From Porphyromonas vaginalis (lineage in GTDB: Bacteria; Bacteroidota; Bacteroidia; Bacteroidales; Porphyromonadaceae): DNA of 64,000 bases. The stretch covers positions 2,108,001 through 2,172,000 of the forward strand of contig NZ_CATQJU010000001.1 of assembly GCF_958301595.1 (NCBI RefSeq). The letters are read 5' to 3'. The notes beneath the pieces were generated by a model. The model saw only the letters and a program-made list of their open reading frames with translations. It had not been told where the DNA came from and did no database searches. Numbering within the stretch: the stretch's first letter is position 1; the number at the start of each line of letters is the position of its first letter. Of the stretch, positions 19,041 to 27,500 are shown piece after piece. Made by a program: the position numbers and the translations under genes.

Positions 19041-20030
19041 CTAGCGTTGCCGCTGTACCCGCTCGACTAAGCTAGCAATGAGTGCACCACTATCAGGGTG
19101 TGTGGAGAGACAGGGTACGTAGATAAGCTCTTCTCCACCTGCTGCGAGGAATAGCTCACGAGCCTCTAGCTCTAGATCGAGCTTCGTCTCCAAGCAATCT
19201 GCGACAAAGCTAGGGCTAAAGAGTACGGCGCGGCGAACACCCTGCGCGGCGAGTTCTTGCAGTACGCTGACGAGTGTCGGCTCTAGCCAGCGCCCATGTC
19301 CCATAGCGGAGTGAAAGGTGAGATGGACACGCTCCTCAGGTACGCCTAGCATGCTGACCACCGATTGTAGCGTAGCGACACACTGCGCATGGTAGTTCCA
19401 GCCGTGTGTCTGGTCGTACTTCTGATGCGCCTCGGGGATACTATGATAGGAGGCGATGTAGTGGTAGGTACTGTCGCTCGTATCTACATGCCGTTGGATC
19501 AGCTCGGCCAATTGCTGGATATAGTGCGCGTCGGTACCCCACGGAGTCAGCACAGTCGTCTTGTACTCCCCACCAGTAGGCTTGGGTAGGTCCGAGAAAT
19601 AGGTGATAGCACTACCCGCATTGCTTCGTGTGTAGTGAGGAAAAAGCGGGAGCAATAGCACCTCCACATCGTCCGTACCGACAAGCTGGGCGATACGCTC
19701 GCCCCACTCAGCACGGCTTGTCTGGGCATAGCGTGGTGTGTAGAGCGTCGGGAGCTGCGTCAGCTGAGCGACCAGCTCTGCGAGTCGCTGCATCTCAGCA
19801 GTCAGAGGCATGACGCCACTAGAGAGGGCTAAGAGCCGACGATACCGTCCTGAAGAGAAGTGCGTACGACGTGGCACGATGATACCCCGCACCAGTATCT
19901 GTCGCATCAGATAGGGTACGGAAATGATGTCCCCATCGGTGAGAAACTCCCGCAGGTAGCTTCGCACGTCCTCCTCGTTGGCGGTCCGTGGAGAGCCCGT
20001 ATTGGTCAGTAGTATGATCTGCTGTGTCAA
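19041..20030 (-). CDS. hemH: Ferrochelatase
   Basis: Inserts ferrous iron into protoporphyrin IX, the last step of haem synthesis. The 329-residue protein begins LLTNTGSPRTANEEDVRSYL, the usual ferrochelatase start, and contains FLTDGDIISVPYL, the catalytic His segment ASYHSIPEAH and the conserved Glu in GHGRWLEPTL. It ends with a normal FSPSFVADCLET core. The gene follows the metallophosphoesterase by 4 bases in a three-gene leftward unit. No other haem-synthesis gene is in the window, so precursor salvage is a possibility in this organism (inference). Confidence 0.93.
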   Translation of the reverse strand: MTQQIILLTNTGSPRTANEEDVRSYLREFLTDGDIISVPYLMRQILVRGIIVPRRTHFSSGRYRRLLALSSGVMPLTAEMQRLAELVAQLTQLPTLYTPRYAQTSRAEWGERIAQLVGTDDVEVLLLPLFPHYTRSNAGSAITYFSDLPKPTGGEYKTTVLTPWGTDAHYIQQLAELIQRHVDTSDSTYHYIASYHSIPEAHQKYDQTHGWNYHAQCVATLQSVVSMLGVPEERVHLTFHSAMGHGRWLEPTLVSVLQELAAQGVRRAVLFSPSFVADCLETKLDLELEARELFLAAGGEELIYVPCLSTHPDSGALIASLVERVQRQR

Positions 20031-20034
20031 GGTC

Positions 20035-21186
20035 TTATTGCTTGCTATTGCTGTACAAATCGAAGACCGCCACCTCGCTATTGGTAAAAAGCCTCATCGC
20101 CGGCCCCGCAGCACCATATCCACTAGAGACGTAGACAGGCGTACCGTATCGCTCAGTGAATCCGTGCGCTATCGGATAGTAAGCACGCACCAGTAGGGTG
20201 AAGGGGAAGATTTGTCCATCGTGTGTATGTCCATAGAGTGCCAAGTCAATGCCGTTGCTTGCGAGGCTGTCTAACTGTCTCGGCTGATGCTCGAAGAGGA
20301 TGCGCGGCAGTTGCTGGCTCTCTTGCGGTATCTGGTGGACCAATTCGGAAAGCGTAGCCCGCCCACGCTGCGTGTAGTCATCCCGTCCGATGAGCGTCAC
20401 CGCTCCGCCAGGCGTTGCAATAGAGTCCACGAGGAGGATGCCCCCGACGAGCTTGATCCAGGCCTTTTTCTTTGCCATATCGGAGCGGTACTCGTGATTG
20501 CCCAGTGCGTAGTAGCAGCCCAGTGGCGGGGTGATCTGCTGCATGATCTCGGGGATGCTGTCTAGATATGCGGGGTCGGGGTAGTAGTCGAAGATATCCC
20601 CACCTACGAGCATGAGGTCTGGCTCTGTCTTTTTGTAAAGCTCTAGGAGCCGCTCTGCAAAGGGTCGGCCGATCGTTTCGCTAAAGTGAAGGTCCGACAC
20701 GAAGAGCACCCGCAGATGTTCCCGATCAGCACCAAGCGGCTTGGTCAGCTCCACCTTATGCTCCACTATGTGCGGTGTCGCAGCCTGCTGGTAGCCATAC
20801 ATAAGAATCAGAGCTGAGATTGCTACCATTACGAAAAAGAGAACCCACTTAGCTCGCTGGTATACCGTGTCGCCGAGCCGTGCGCGAAGCGTTTGTCCCG
20901 TGATGCGCTTGTAGAGCAGTCGTCCGCCATTGATCAGGAGTGCCAGCGGTACTATATATAGGAGTACGAAAGCCCACGAGCAGACGAAGACGATGCTAAA
21001 GGTGAGCAACGCCGATGAGAGCTGATGACGTAGCAAAACGACCACAAGGACGAAGAGCAGGTCGGCCAGTAGCACCCCACGCAGTGACCGTCGCCACCAG
21101 CCACGAGGCACCGCCTGCCCTCCACGCCACACGAGGTAGAGGATACCTATGAGCTGTATGAAGAGCGTGTAGAGGAGTACGTGCAT
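20035..21186 (-). CDS. Membrane-anchored metallophosphoesterase
   Basis: A 383-residue protein. About four hydrophobic segments occupy residues 1-155 (YTLFIQLIGILYLVW, GVLLADLLFVLVVVLL, FVCSWAFVLLYIVPLALL, VLFFVMVAISALILMYGY), so the enzyme domain is membrane-tethered. The calcineurin-type motifs follow in order: DLHFS, GGDIFDY, GNHEYR, and GHTHDGQ near the end, which bind two metal ions. It resembles the YkuE/YaeI group, some members of which act on lipid precursors such as UDP-diacylglucosamine. The substrate here is unknown. It lies 12 bases downstream of the MATE gene. Confidence 0.88.
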   Translation of the reverse strand: MHVLLYTLFIQLIGILYLVWRGGQAVPRGWWRRSLRGVLLADLLFVLVVVLLRHQLSSALLTFSIVFVCSWAFVLLYIVPLALLINGGRLLYKRITGQTLRARLGDTVYQRAKWVLFFVMVAISALILMYGYQQAATPHIVEHKVELTKPLGADREHLRVLFVSDLHFSETIGRPFAERLLELYKKTEPDLMLVGGDIFDYYPDPAYLDSIPEIMQQITPPLGCYYALGNHEYRSDMAKKKAWIKLVGGILLVDSIATPGGAVTLIGRDDYTQRGRATLSELVHQIPQESQQLPRILFEHQPRQLDSLASNGIDLALYGHTHDGQIFPFTLLVRAYYPIAHGFTERYGTPVYVSSGYGAAGPAMRLFTNSEVAVFDLYSNSKQ

Positions 21187-21198
21187 ATTTAGAAGGTC

Positions 21199-22611
21199 TT
21201 ACACTAAGGGTGAAGGTTGCTCGCTAGTCCACTTCTTGAAGTAGTAGATAATCATCGAGCCCGAGACGACCGTCGCCAAGAGATCACCCAGAGGTATCGC
21301 ATACCAGACGCCATCGATGCCGTAGAAGTGGGGGAGAATCAGCAGTGCAGGTAGGAGGAAGATGATCTGACGTGTCAAGCTGATGAAGATAGCCTGACGG
21401 CTCAGACCAAGGCTCTGGAAGAGCTGTGAGGTGGTAATCTGAAAGCCCACAACGAAGAAGACGCAGAAGACTATTCGAATGGCGCGCTGACCTATCGCGA
21501 TCAACTCAGGCGACGCGTTGAAGAGCATAAAGAGTTGCTCCGGTAGCAGCATGGCAGTCGCAAAGCCTAGTATAGAGATGACCGTATTGACCCCGACGGC
21601 GAGCTTGTAGCAGCTCAGTGACCGCTCGATATGTCCCGCACCATAGTTGTACCCCACGATAGGCTGCATGCCTTGCGCTACTCCGATGATAGTGAGTGCG
21701 ATGAGTGTCGTGTAGTTATTGATGATACCGTAGGTCGCTATGGATAGATCCGCCTCAGCCACAGTCTTAGCAAAGCGCGCGAAGTTATGGTTGAGCACAA
21801 AGCTAACGGCACTGCCCGCTACCTGCATCGCAAAGGGAGCTATACCGACACTGATGATCGATAGGAGGATCGAGCCCGAGGGCTTCATATTCTGACGCTT
21901 GAAGCGCACCACGCTCTTGCGCTGGAAGAAGTGATACTGCACGAAGACCATCGTGCAGAACATCGCAATTACCGTTGCCCAGGCAGCGCCCTTGACACCC
22001 CATCCGAAGTGCATGATAAAGAAGTAGTCCAGCACCACATTGATCACAGCTCCGATGATCATCGTAATCATCGCTTTCGTTGGGTAGCCCGATGCACGCA
22101 TCACATTGTTGTACCCGTAGGTCAGGTTGCTCAGTATGATAGCTGGCAGATAGATGTGGAGGTAGTCCTTTGCTAGGGGGATGATATTGTCACTCGCCCC
22201 GATGAGTCGCAAGATATCCTCTAGGAAGATCATCGAGGGGGTTACCGCGAGGATGTAAAAGCTAAAGGTCAGATAGACCGCATTGCTCAGGATACGATCC
22301 GCACGATCCGAGTCCCGCCTACCTAGAGCGATCGATACGCCCACAGAGGCACCCGTCCCCACGAGCATGCTGAAGCCGACGAGGAGGATAATCAATGGGA
22401 AGCCAATATAGACCGCAGCGATGCCCAGCTCGCCACTACCCTGGCCGATGAAGATCGTGTCCACGATGTTGTACAGCGCCTGCACGACCGTACCCACCAC
22501 AGCAGGTATAGCATACCGCAGCAGTAGCTTGGGGATCGGCTGCGTGCGCAGATCCTGCGTGCGCTTATTGTCTTCGGCTTGATCAGTAGCCTCTATCTCT
22601 CTCTCATTCAT
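21199..22611 (-). CDS. MATE family multidrug/sodium antiporter
   Basis: A 470-residue inner-membrane exporter with twelve hydrophobic helices in two pseudo-symmetric halves. The first half begins PIPKLLLRYAIPAVVGTVVQ and NIVDTIFIGQGSG; the second shows SVGIAPFAMQVAGS and PIVGYNYGAG, both typical of MATE proteins. The substrate cannot be told. The start codon lies only 5 bases after a TAnnTTTG box, so the transcript may be almost leaderless. It heads the MATE, metallophosphoesterase, hemH row. Confidence 0.93.
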   Translation of the reverse strand: MNEREIEATDQAEDNKRTQDLRTQPIPKLLLRYAIPAVVGTVVQALYNIVDTIFIGQGSGELGIAAVYIGFPLIILLVGFSMLVGTGASVGVSIALGRRDSDRADRILSNAVYLTFSFYILAVTPSMIFLEDILRLIGASDNIIPLAKDYLHIYLPAIILSNLTYGYNNVMRASGYPTKAMITMIIGAVINVVLDYFFIMHFGWGVKGAAWATVIAMFCTMVFVQYHFFQRKSVVRFKRQNMKPSGSILLSIISVGIAPFAMQVAGSAVSFVLNHNFARFAKTVAEADLSIATYGIINNYTTLIALTIIGVAQGMQPIVGYNYGAGHIERSLSCYKLAVGVNTVISILGFATAMLLPEQLFMLFNASPELIAIGQRAIRIVFCVFFVVGFQITTSQLFQSLGLSRQAIFISLTRQIIFLLPALLILPHFYGIDGVWYAIPLGDLLATVVSGSMIIYYFKKWTSEQPSPLV

Positions 22612-22616
22612 CGTTG

Positions 22617-22624
22617 CAAAGGTA
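22617..22624 (-). promoter_or_regulatory. Probable -7 element of the MATE gene
   Basis: Minus-strand TACCTTTG ends at 22617, 5 bases before the ATG at 22611. No convincing -33 TTTG is present at 19-21 bases upstream. If used, transcription would start at or very near the start codon. Confidence 0.5.
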
Positions 22625-22647
22625 GCAAATTAGGCCATACTAAATAG

Positions 22648-22816
22648 AGACTGTTAAGTCAACAGTCTCACAATCTTGCTAGCAAGATTGTCTAGACTTT
22701 GCAGAAAGGATGAAGCGCAAGGCGCTGAGGGTGAGGTCTGAAGGGAGCATACCTCCGTATGTGACCGAAGCCGAATCCCGAAAGCAACACAGCGATTCGC
22801 CTTTCTGCGACAGTCT
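22648..22816. repeat. Structured inverted-repeat element of unknown type
   Basis: A stack of palindromes: AGACTGTT/AACAGTCT (22648-22668), a perfect 20-base palindrome CAATCTTGCTAGCAAGATTG at 22671-22690, then long-range arms GCAGAAAGG (22701-22709) and CCTTTCTGC (22800-22808) that enclose a small hairpin CATAC-CTCC-GTATG (22748-22761). It could be a MITE or a structured RNA. It contains no coding frame. The IS3 element and a repeat array lie just to the right. Confidence 0.6.
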
Positions 22817-22865
22817 CAAATAAGCATTTAGGGGAGCTTGACGGGCTCCTTCCCATGGAACTGAA

Positions 22866-22992
22866 GTTTTCCAGCGTTGGAAAAGAAACTTTCCAGCGTT
22901 GGAAAACTTCTTTTCCTCCCTTGGAAATTTATTTTTCCTCCCTTGGAAATTTTATTTTCCAAGGCTGGAAAGTTTTTGGAAAACTCTCGGAA
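22866..22992. repeat. Array of about 22-bp units with TTCC...GGAA cores
   Basis: Successive palindromes TTTTCCAGCGTTGGAAAA, TTTCCAGCGTTGGAAAA, TTTTCCTCCCTTGGAAAT, TTTTTCCTCCCTTGGAAATT and TTTTCCAAGGCTGGAAAG follow at intervals close to 22 bases, separated by A/T-rich spacers. A cut-down GGAAAACTCTCGGAAG closes it. The IS3 element is inserted directly at its right end. Confidence 0.9.
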
Positions 22993-22993
22993 G

Positions 22994-24567
22994 TGTCCTC
23001 TTCCTGAAAAAAGTACACAGTTGGGAAGGTATTACTGAGATGGTACTCGGGTCATTTTTGTTAGTCCTGTGAGTGTACTCATTTGTTAGTTTTGCTCTTG
23101 CTGGGGTACACGACTTGTGGTCGTTTTTACTGCGGAGGTACACAAAGATAGGTCTTTGTGTGGAGTTAAGCGGCATGAGCTCGGAGATTTGAGGCTCGGA
23201 GCTTTTGGTGAATTGTTCTTAGATGTCTGTTTCTTAGAGGGTTGTGTGGTTATAGGGTTGGGGTAATCTGGTATGAGCATCTGCATCGGAGTCTTCTTGT
23301 TGATGGCTCGATGAGGACGCGCTGTGTTATAGAGAGCAATCGTTTGCGAGAGGATCTCTCGAACTTGATCTATGGGCTTATCCTCGAAGTTGTAGAGCCA
23401 GTCGTTCTTGATGATCCCGTTAAGTCGCTCTGCCATAGCGTTGTGGAGAGGGTTGCCTGTCTGGGTGACACTGGTTACGATGCCTAGGCTGGCCTCGTAG
23501 TCGGTCATCTGCTTGGAGACATATTGACAGCCTCGGTCGCTATGGAAGATGAGCCCTTTGAGGTCAAAGCCATGCTTCTGGTAGAAGTCAACGGTCTGTC
23601 TTAGTGCGTTGTAGGGGCCCTCTGTGGAGAGCGTGGGCTGCAGGTCAAAGCCGGTGATGATGCGGCTATAAGCGTCCATCGTCAGGGAGAGATATGCGAA
23701 GCCACCTAAACATTTGACGTAGGTTATGTCTGAGACGGTGAGCCGGCAATGGTCTGTGGCGATGTATTTAGGGGTGGTGTTCAGGTGGTCTTGGAAGCCG
23801 TGATTGACCACGCCCTTGGTCGTCTGGGGTGGACGCTTGCGCTTGCGACTTCTCAGTAGCATGTCGTTGGCTCCTAATACTTTGTATAGCCAGTCGCGAC
23901 CTACTTGGAAGGTCCCTTTGAAGTATTCGTTGGCACACTGCTGGAGGGTGTCTACGCCTGCTTTGGGGAGTTGACCGCGCACATACTGGCAATAGTGTAG
24001 GACGGAGGCTACTTTGACATCTTCGTCTTGCTCGGTGAAGGTGTGCTTGTAGTAGCCTTTGCGGCTGACTTCTAGTAGCTGACAAAGGTAGGTTATGGAG
24101 AGCTTTTGACCTCTCACTTTGGCGGATTCAAGCGTTTTCACGGCTGCAAATCGGTCTTTTTTTTTTAGATCAATATGGTAGCGATTCAAGACCTCTTCGA
24201 GTAGTGTCTTATTGACTAAGGCCTTGCTCTCAGCCTGGAAGAGGGCTGCTTTGAGGCGAGCGTTTTCGCGCTTGAGTTCTGCGTACTCTGGATCTACGTC
24301 TTTGTTCTTGTTTGTCTTGCTCATAGTGCTACTGCTGCTTTGGTTGGGTAACTCTACTCCAAAGGTACGCAACCAATTTCGAATGGTGCGTGTGGTAATG
24401 CCGTAGCGCTGGCTGGTCGTGGCGATGCTCTCGCCAGTGGCTAGGAGGTCATCAATGACTCTCCACTTGAAATCTAGGGGATATCCCTTTCGTCCTCGGT
24501 TACTTTTTTCTTCTTTCATAGTTGTTGGGGTTGGCTTCCCAACTGTGTACTATTTCAGGAGAGGACA
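22994..24567 (-). mobile_element. Complete IS3-family insertion sequence, 1574 bp
   Basis: The terminal inverted repeats are at 22994-23028 (TGTCCTCTTCCTG...) and 24535-24567 (reverse complement TGTCCTCTCCTGA...), about 33-35 bases with one indel and a few mismatches, both starting TGT as in IS3-family ends. A 3-bp target duplication AAG flanks it (22991-22993 and 24568-24570). It encodes one transposase on the minus strand. The matching duplication and intact frame suggest recent insertion. It separates a repeat array from a truncated helix-turn-helix gene. Confidence 0.95.
23086..24519 (-). CDS. IS3-family transposase, single fused reading frame
   Basis: A 477-residue DDE transposase. Residues 1-60 hold a helix-turn-helix (GESIATTSQRYGITTRTIRNW), then a coiled-coil or leucine-zipper stretch (ELKRENARLKAALFQAESKA). 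The rve integrase core has DDE residues in TVSDITYVK, FHSDRGCQY and NAMAERLNGIIKNDW. IS3 members usually need a -1 frameshift to join OrfA and OrfB. Here one frame covers both, but a run of ten A (24157-24166 on the plus strand as T) falls at the usual junction (HIDLKKKDRF), so slippage there could make a short OrfA-like product. The last 50 residues are Ser/Thr/Pro-rich. Confidence 0.94.
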   Translation of the reverse strand: MKEEKSNRGRKGYPLDFKWRVIDDLLATGESIATTSQRYGITTRTIRNWLRTFGVELPNQSSSSTMSKTNKNKDVDPEYAELKRENARLKAALFQAESKALVNKTLLEEVLNRYHIDLKKKDRFAAVKTLESAKVRGQKLSITYLCQLLEVSRKGYYKHTFTEQDEDVKVASVLHYCQYVRGQLPKAGVDTLQQCANEYFKGTFQVGRDWLYKVLGANDMLLRSRKRKRPPQTTKGVVNHGFQDHLNTTPKYIATDHCRLTVSDITYVKCLGGFAYLSLTMDAYSRIITGFDLQPTLSTEGPYNALRQTVDFYQKHGFDLKGLIFHSDRGCQYVSKQMTDYEASLGIVTSVTQTGNPLHNAMAERLNGIIKNDWLYNFEDKPIDQVREILSQTIALYNTARPHRAINKKTPMQMLIPDYPNPITTQPSKKQTSKNNSPKAPSLKSPSSCRLTPHKDLSLCTSAVKTTTSRVPQQEQN

Positions 24568-24569
24568 AA

Positions 24570-24806
24570 GGTCCGCTTCGCCGCTTCTCTGGCATTAAAG
24601 GTTTGACGAATCGAGTGAGAAGTATCGCTCAAACTCATCGTCCTCTTTTTGAAGGTGAAATCTACCTCACAGGACGGGAGGTTTGCGAGAGACTGTTCCT
24701 TTCCCCTCGCACCCTGCAAGACTATCGGGATAAGGGCATTATCCCTTACACCCAAATCGCAGGGAAAATCCTCTATCGGCTCTCAGACATAAACAGAGAA
24801 TACTGA
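24570..24806 (+). pseudogene. Helix-turn-helix (excisionase-like) protein, 5' end missing
   Basis: The frame is open from the IS edge to a TGA at 24804-24806 but has no ATG of its own; the only 'start' upstream belongs to the IS end. The product ends EIYLTGREVCERLFLSPRTL then QDYRDKGIIPYTQIAGKILY, a MerR/excisionase-type DNA-binding fold known from many short Bacteroides mobile-element proteins (normally 95-115 residues). About 79 residues remain, so most of the domain is present. TTG and GTG codons near 24603 and 24613 could be used, hence the doubt. The IS insertion removed or displaced the start. Confidence 0.6.
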
Positions 24807-25089
24807 GTGAGAACTATGTCAACAGAAACCTTCATCGGTAATGATGTAGGTCTTTGTTTTTATCCATTGTTTTGGTCAGAGTATCGCAAAAAAACTCTAT
24901 CTTTGCCACTGAGTATCTGTGTATGCTCTTGCCTCTTGATAAAAGAGGCCGGATATTTTCTTATATGCTCGAGAGCAGAGAAACTTAAAGCAAGAAAGGA
25001 CAAAGGAAGCGAAGCACATAGTTTCACGTTTATTAAACAGGCAATGAAGCAAAAGTAACCAATTAAATAATTGGGCATTCTATTATAAT

Positions 25090-25821
25090 ATGAATCGATA
25101 TATTCTCTTTTTCTTCTCGCTGTTGCTGAGCCTTTCGGTATCGGCTCAAAAGGTGATTCTAAGCGATGAACTCTTACCCCTATCGGGCGAAAACAATACG
25201 ACAGTTTATTTCGAAAAGGACAGCCGAAAACCCTTGCAGGGAGAGTGGCGTATCAAGCGGGGGCTTGACGAAGAGACTATTTCCTTTTCTAACGGACTGA
25301 TGGATGGCAAGTACCACCGCTATCGGGATGGTGTACTGAGAGAAACGGGAGCGTATGACCAGGGGAAAAGAAATGGGGTGTTCACGGAGTACTACCAAGA
25401 CGGCAAAACTGTCAGCAAGATTACCCCTATGAAGAAGGGTAAAATCGATGGCTGTGTAAAAACCTATTTCAAAGACGGTCGTTTGGATTTGGAGAAAGAA
25501 TACCAGGAAAGTGTGGAAAACGGCTTTGAGAAGCGGTATGACAGCCAAAACGGTGCTCAAATACTTGAGACCCGTTGGGTGAATGGGAAGAAAGACGGGG
25601 TCGAGTGGAAACTCACGAAACAGGGAGATGGCGTTGAAAGCAAAGTCACACGAACTTATCGCATGGGCGTGCTACATGGGGCGTACAAAGAAGAAGTTTT
25701 GCGCAACGGAAATCCGATTTTGGTTGTAGAGGGACAGTATGCCGATGGAGAACGTTCGGGGGTATGGACAGAGTACGACGCCACTATGAAGACCACAAGA
25801 GTACTAAGAAATAATCATTGA
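25090..25821 (+). CDS. Secreted MORN-repeat (YwqK-like) protein
   Basis: A 243-residue protein with a signal peptide at residues 1-19 (MNRYILFFFSLLLSLSVSAQ). The rest is a series of about 22-residue repeats of the MORN_2/YwqK type: LMDGKYHRYRDGVLRETG, KRNGVFTEYYQDGK, KIDGCVKTYFKDGRLD, VNGKKDGVEWKL and GERSGVWTEYD. These form beta-hairpin ladders. Database names call this family 'toxin-antitoxin system YwqK antitoxin', but no toxin lies next to it, so I do not assign that role. It is the first gene of an AT-rich row ending at 28208. Confidence 0.8.
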   Translation: MNRYILFFFSLLLSLSVSAQKVILSDELLPLSGENNTTVYFEKDSRKPLQGEWRIKRGLDEETISFSNGLMDGKYHRYRDGVLRETGAYDQGKRNGVFTEYYQDGKTVSKITPMKKGKIDGCVKTYFKDGRLDLEKEYQESVENGFEKRYDSQNGAQILETRWVNGKKDGVEWKLTKQGDGVESKVTRTYRMGVLHGAYKEEVLRNGNPILVVEGQYADGERSGVWTEYDATMKTTRVLRNNH

Positions 25822-25836
25822 GACAAGAGAATTTGT

Positions 25837-26406
25837 ATGACTGCATCAATAATTGCCGGGAGTGTCCTTATCGCAATAGCTGTGCTTATACTGATTTGGG
25901 GTATAATCACCTCTAATAATCTCATTGCCAAGAAAAACAGGGTGGAACAATGCCGGAGTGGCATTTGTGTGGCACTCAAGCAGAGAAATGACCTTATACC
26001 CAATTTGGTAGCATCTCTTAAAGCGTATATGGGACACGAAAATGAAATCCTTACCCGCATAGCCGAACTAAGGTCTCGAGCAGACGGAGCCCCCGAAGCA
26101 GAACAAATCAAGGACGGGACAGAAATCTCCGCTCTTCTCAAACAAGTTAAGGCCGTTGTTGAGAGTAATCCGGATCTCAAAGCCAATGAGCAGTTTGTCT
26201 ATCTCCAATATCAGATAACGGATATGGAGAACGAATTGCAGGCTATACGCCGAACTTATAACGCAACCGTAACGGATTATAACAATGCCGTAGAAATGTT
26301 CCCGTCTTCATACATCGCTTCAAGAAAACATCTTGGGAAAGAAGCTTTGATACGAATTCCTGAAAGTGAGTTGGGCGACATTCATATCAAGGAGATTTTC
26401 GGATAA
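25837..26406 (+). CDS. LemA family protein
   Basis: A 189-residue inner-membrane protein with one N-terminal transmembrane helix (residues 5-25, AGSVLIAIAVLILIWGIITS) and then the LemA four-helix bundle. The signatures are NRVEQCRSGICVALKQRNDLIPNLV in shorter pieces, LQYQITDMENELQAIRR and YNNAVEMFPSSYIA, close to the family's YN..V..FP.....  motif. LemA proteins have no settled biochemical role. It begins 15 bases after the MORN gene and ends exactly where the DUF3137 gene begins, so they are one operon. Confidence 0.9.
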   Translation: MTASIIAGSVLIAIAVLILIWGIITSNNLIAKKNRVEQCRSGICVALKQRNDLIPNLVASLKAYMGHENEILTRIAELRSRADGAPEAEQIKDGTEISALLKQVKAVVESNPDLKANEQFVYLQYQITDMENELQAIRRTYNATVTDYNNAVEMFPSSYIASRKHLGKEALIRIPESELGDIHIKEIFG

Positions 26407-27453
26407 ATGATGAAAGAAGACCACTTGATTGACTTCAAGATTGTCGCTCAACAAATGAGAGGGCAACTAACCCACATAGCTATGTGGCGTAAGATTGTTA
26501 GGCTTCTCATTTATTCCGTTTACCCTTTGGCTCTGCTTTGGCTTGCATTCACTATATTCGGAAGGTATATCGTTGATGCGGGCAATTATGAAACCTCACA
26601 AATAACGGCAACGTATGTCGTCATATTCTTTGTCGCCTTTGTGGTCCTCAATACGCTGTTCTCTTTATGCCTAAATGTACTGAAGCAGAAAGAGGAAAAA
26701 GTAATGGGGCAAGTTATCAACCAGCTATTTCCGGATGCAAATTATTCTCCGACAAAAGAAGTAAAGGTGTCCGATATTCGGGCAAGCAGACTATTCGGAA
26801 CCCCAAATAGGTCGGAGGGTACTCTGCAAGTGGCAAGTTACGGTGCATTGAGTTTCCCAACTCAGCATCAAGCATTGACAATAGCCGATATAGGAGTAAC
26901 CGCAACAAATGAACAGAATACTAAACCATGGAGATCCTTTAGGCTCCTCTGTCGGGCGATTTTCAGTCCGATGTGGGGCGCACAAGTAGAGAGCACGATG
27001 TTCAGCTTTAGGGGAATGTTTGGTTACTGCCGTCTTCCAAGAACTTGCAGGGGATTTGTTATGCTGCTTCCCGACCATTTGGAGGATAAGTTGGGCTACT
27101 TCGCTCTGACGATACAAAAACTGAGGGAGAGACATAAAGCAAAGTTTGTTTATTTGGAAGACCCCGAGTTTGAACGTCTCTTTACCGTATATGCCGATGA
27201 CGAGGTAGAAGCCCGTATGATTTTGACCCCGGCAATGATGAAGAAACTTACCGCTCTTCGTTGTTCCTTTACTCATGACTTGATGCTCTCCTTTAGCGGA
27301 GATACATTTTATTATGCCTCCAATATGCCAAAAGGATTTCTTCGCCTTAGCGGGAAAACATCTTTAAACGAAGACCTATTGCTTGAAATCTACCAAGAGA
27401 TCGGGTTCTGTCTTTCTGTAGAAGAAATGATGGGGAAGCATGTGGATAAGTAG
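26407..27453 (+). CDS. DUF3137 domain membrane protein
   Basis: A 348-residue protein with two hydrophobic helices near residues 35-55 (LIYSVYPLALLWLAFTIF) and 73-93 (YVVIFFVAFVVLNTLFSLCL), followed by a soluble domain with the DUF3137 pattern (FRGMFGYCRLPRTCRGFVML, LEDPEFERLFTVYADDEVEA, LMLSFSGDTFYYAS). DUF3137 genes often follow lemA, as here with no gap (stop at 26404-26406, start at 26407). The function is unknown. The start could equally be the second ATG. Confidence 0.85.
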   Translation: MMKEDHLIDFKIVAQQMRGQLTHIAMWRKIVRLLIYSVYPLALLWLAFTIFGRYIVDAGNYETSQITATYVVIFFVAFVVLNTLFSLCLNVLKQKEEKVMGQVINQLFPDANYSPTKEVKVSDIRASRLFGTPNRSEGTLQVASYGALSFPTQHQALTIADIGVTATNEQNTKPWRSFRLLCRAIFSPMWGAQVESTMFSFRGMFGYCRLPRTCRGFVMLLPDHLEDKLGYFALTIQKLRERHKAKFVYLEDPEFERLFTVYADDEVEARMILTPAMMKKLTALRCSFTHDLMLSFSGDTFYYASNMPKGFLRLSGKTSLNEDLLLEIYQEIGFCLSVEEMMGKHVDK

Positions 27454-27500
27454 GAAATATGATATAATAGACTTATGTTTAACTTCAAAATAATACTTGT

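Noticed and set aside
24807-25058. 83-residue frame after the helix-turn-helix remnant
   Set aside because: It depends on a GTG at the previous stop, its translation is Cys/Leu-rich without a pattern, and no family is recognised. It could be decayed coding DNA, so the 24807-25089 gap is left without a gene.
25090-25821. Toxin-antitoxin system, suggested by the YwqK family name
   Set aside because: The name comes from database labels for MORN-repeat proteins. This one has a signal peptide and no toxin-like neighbour.
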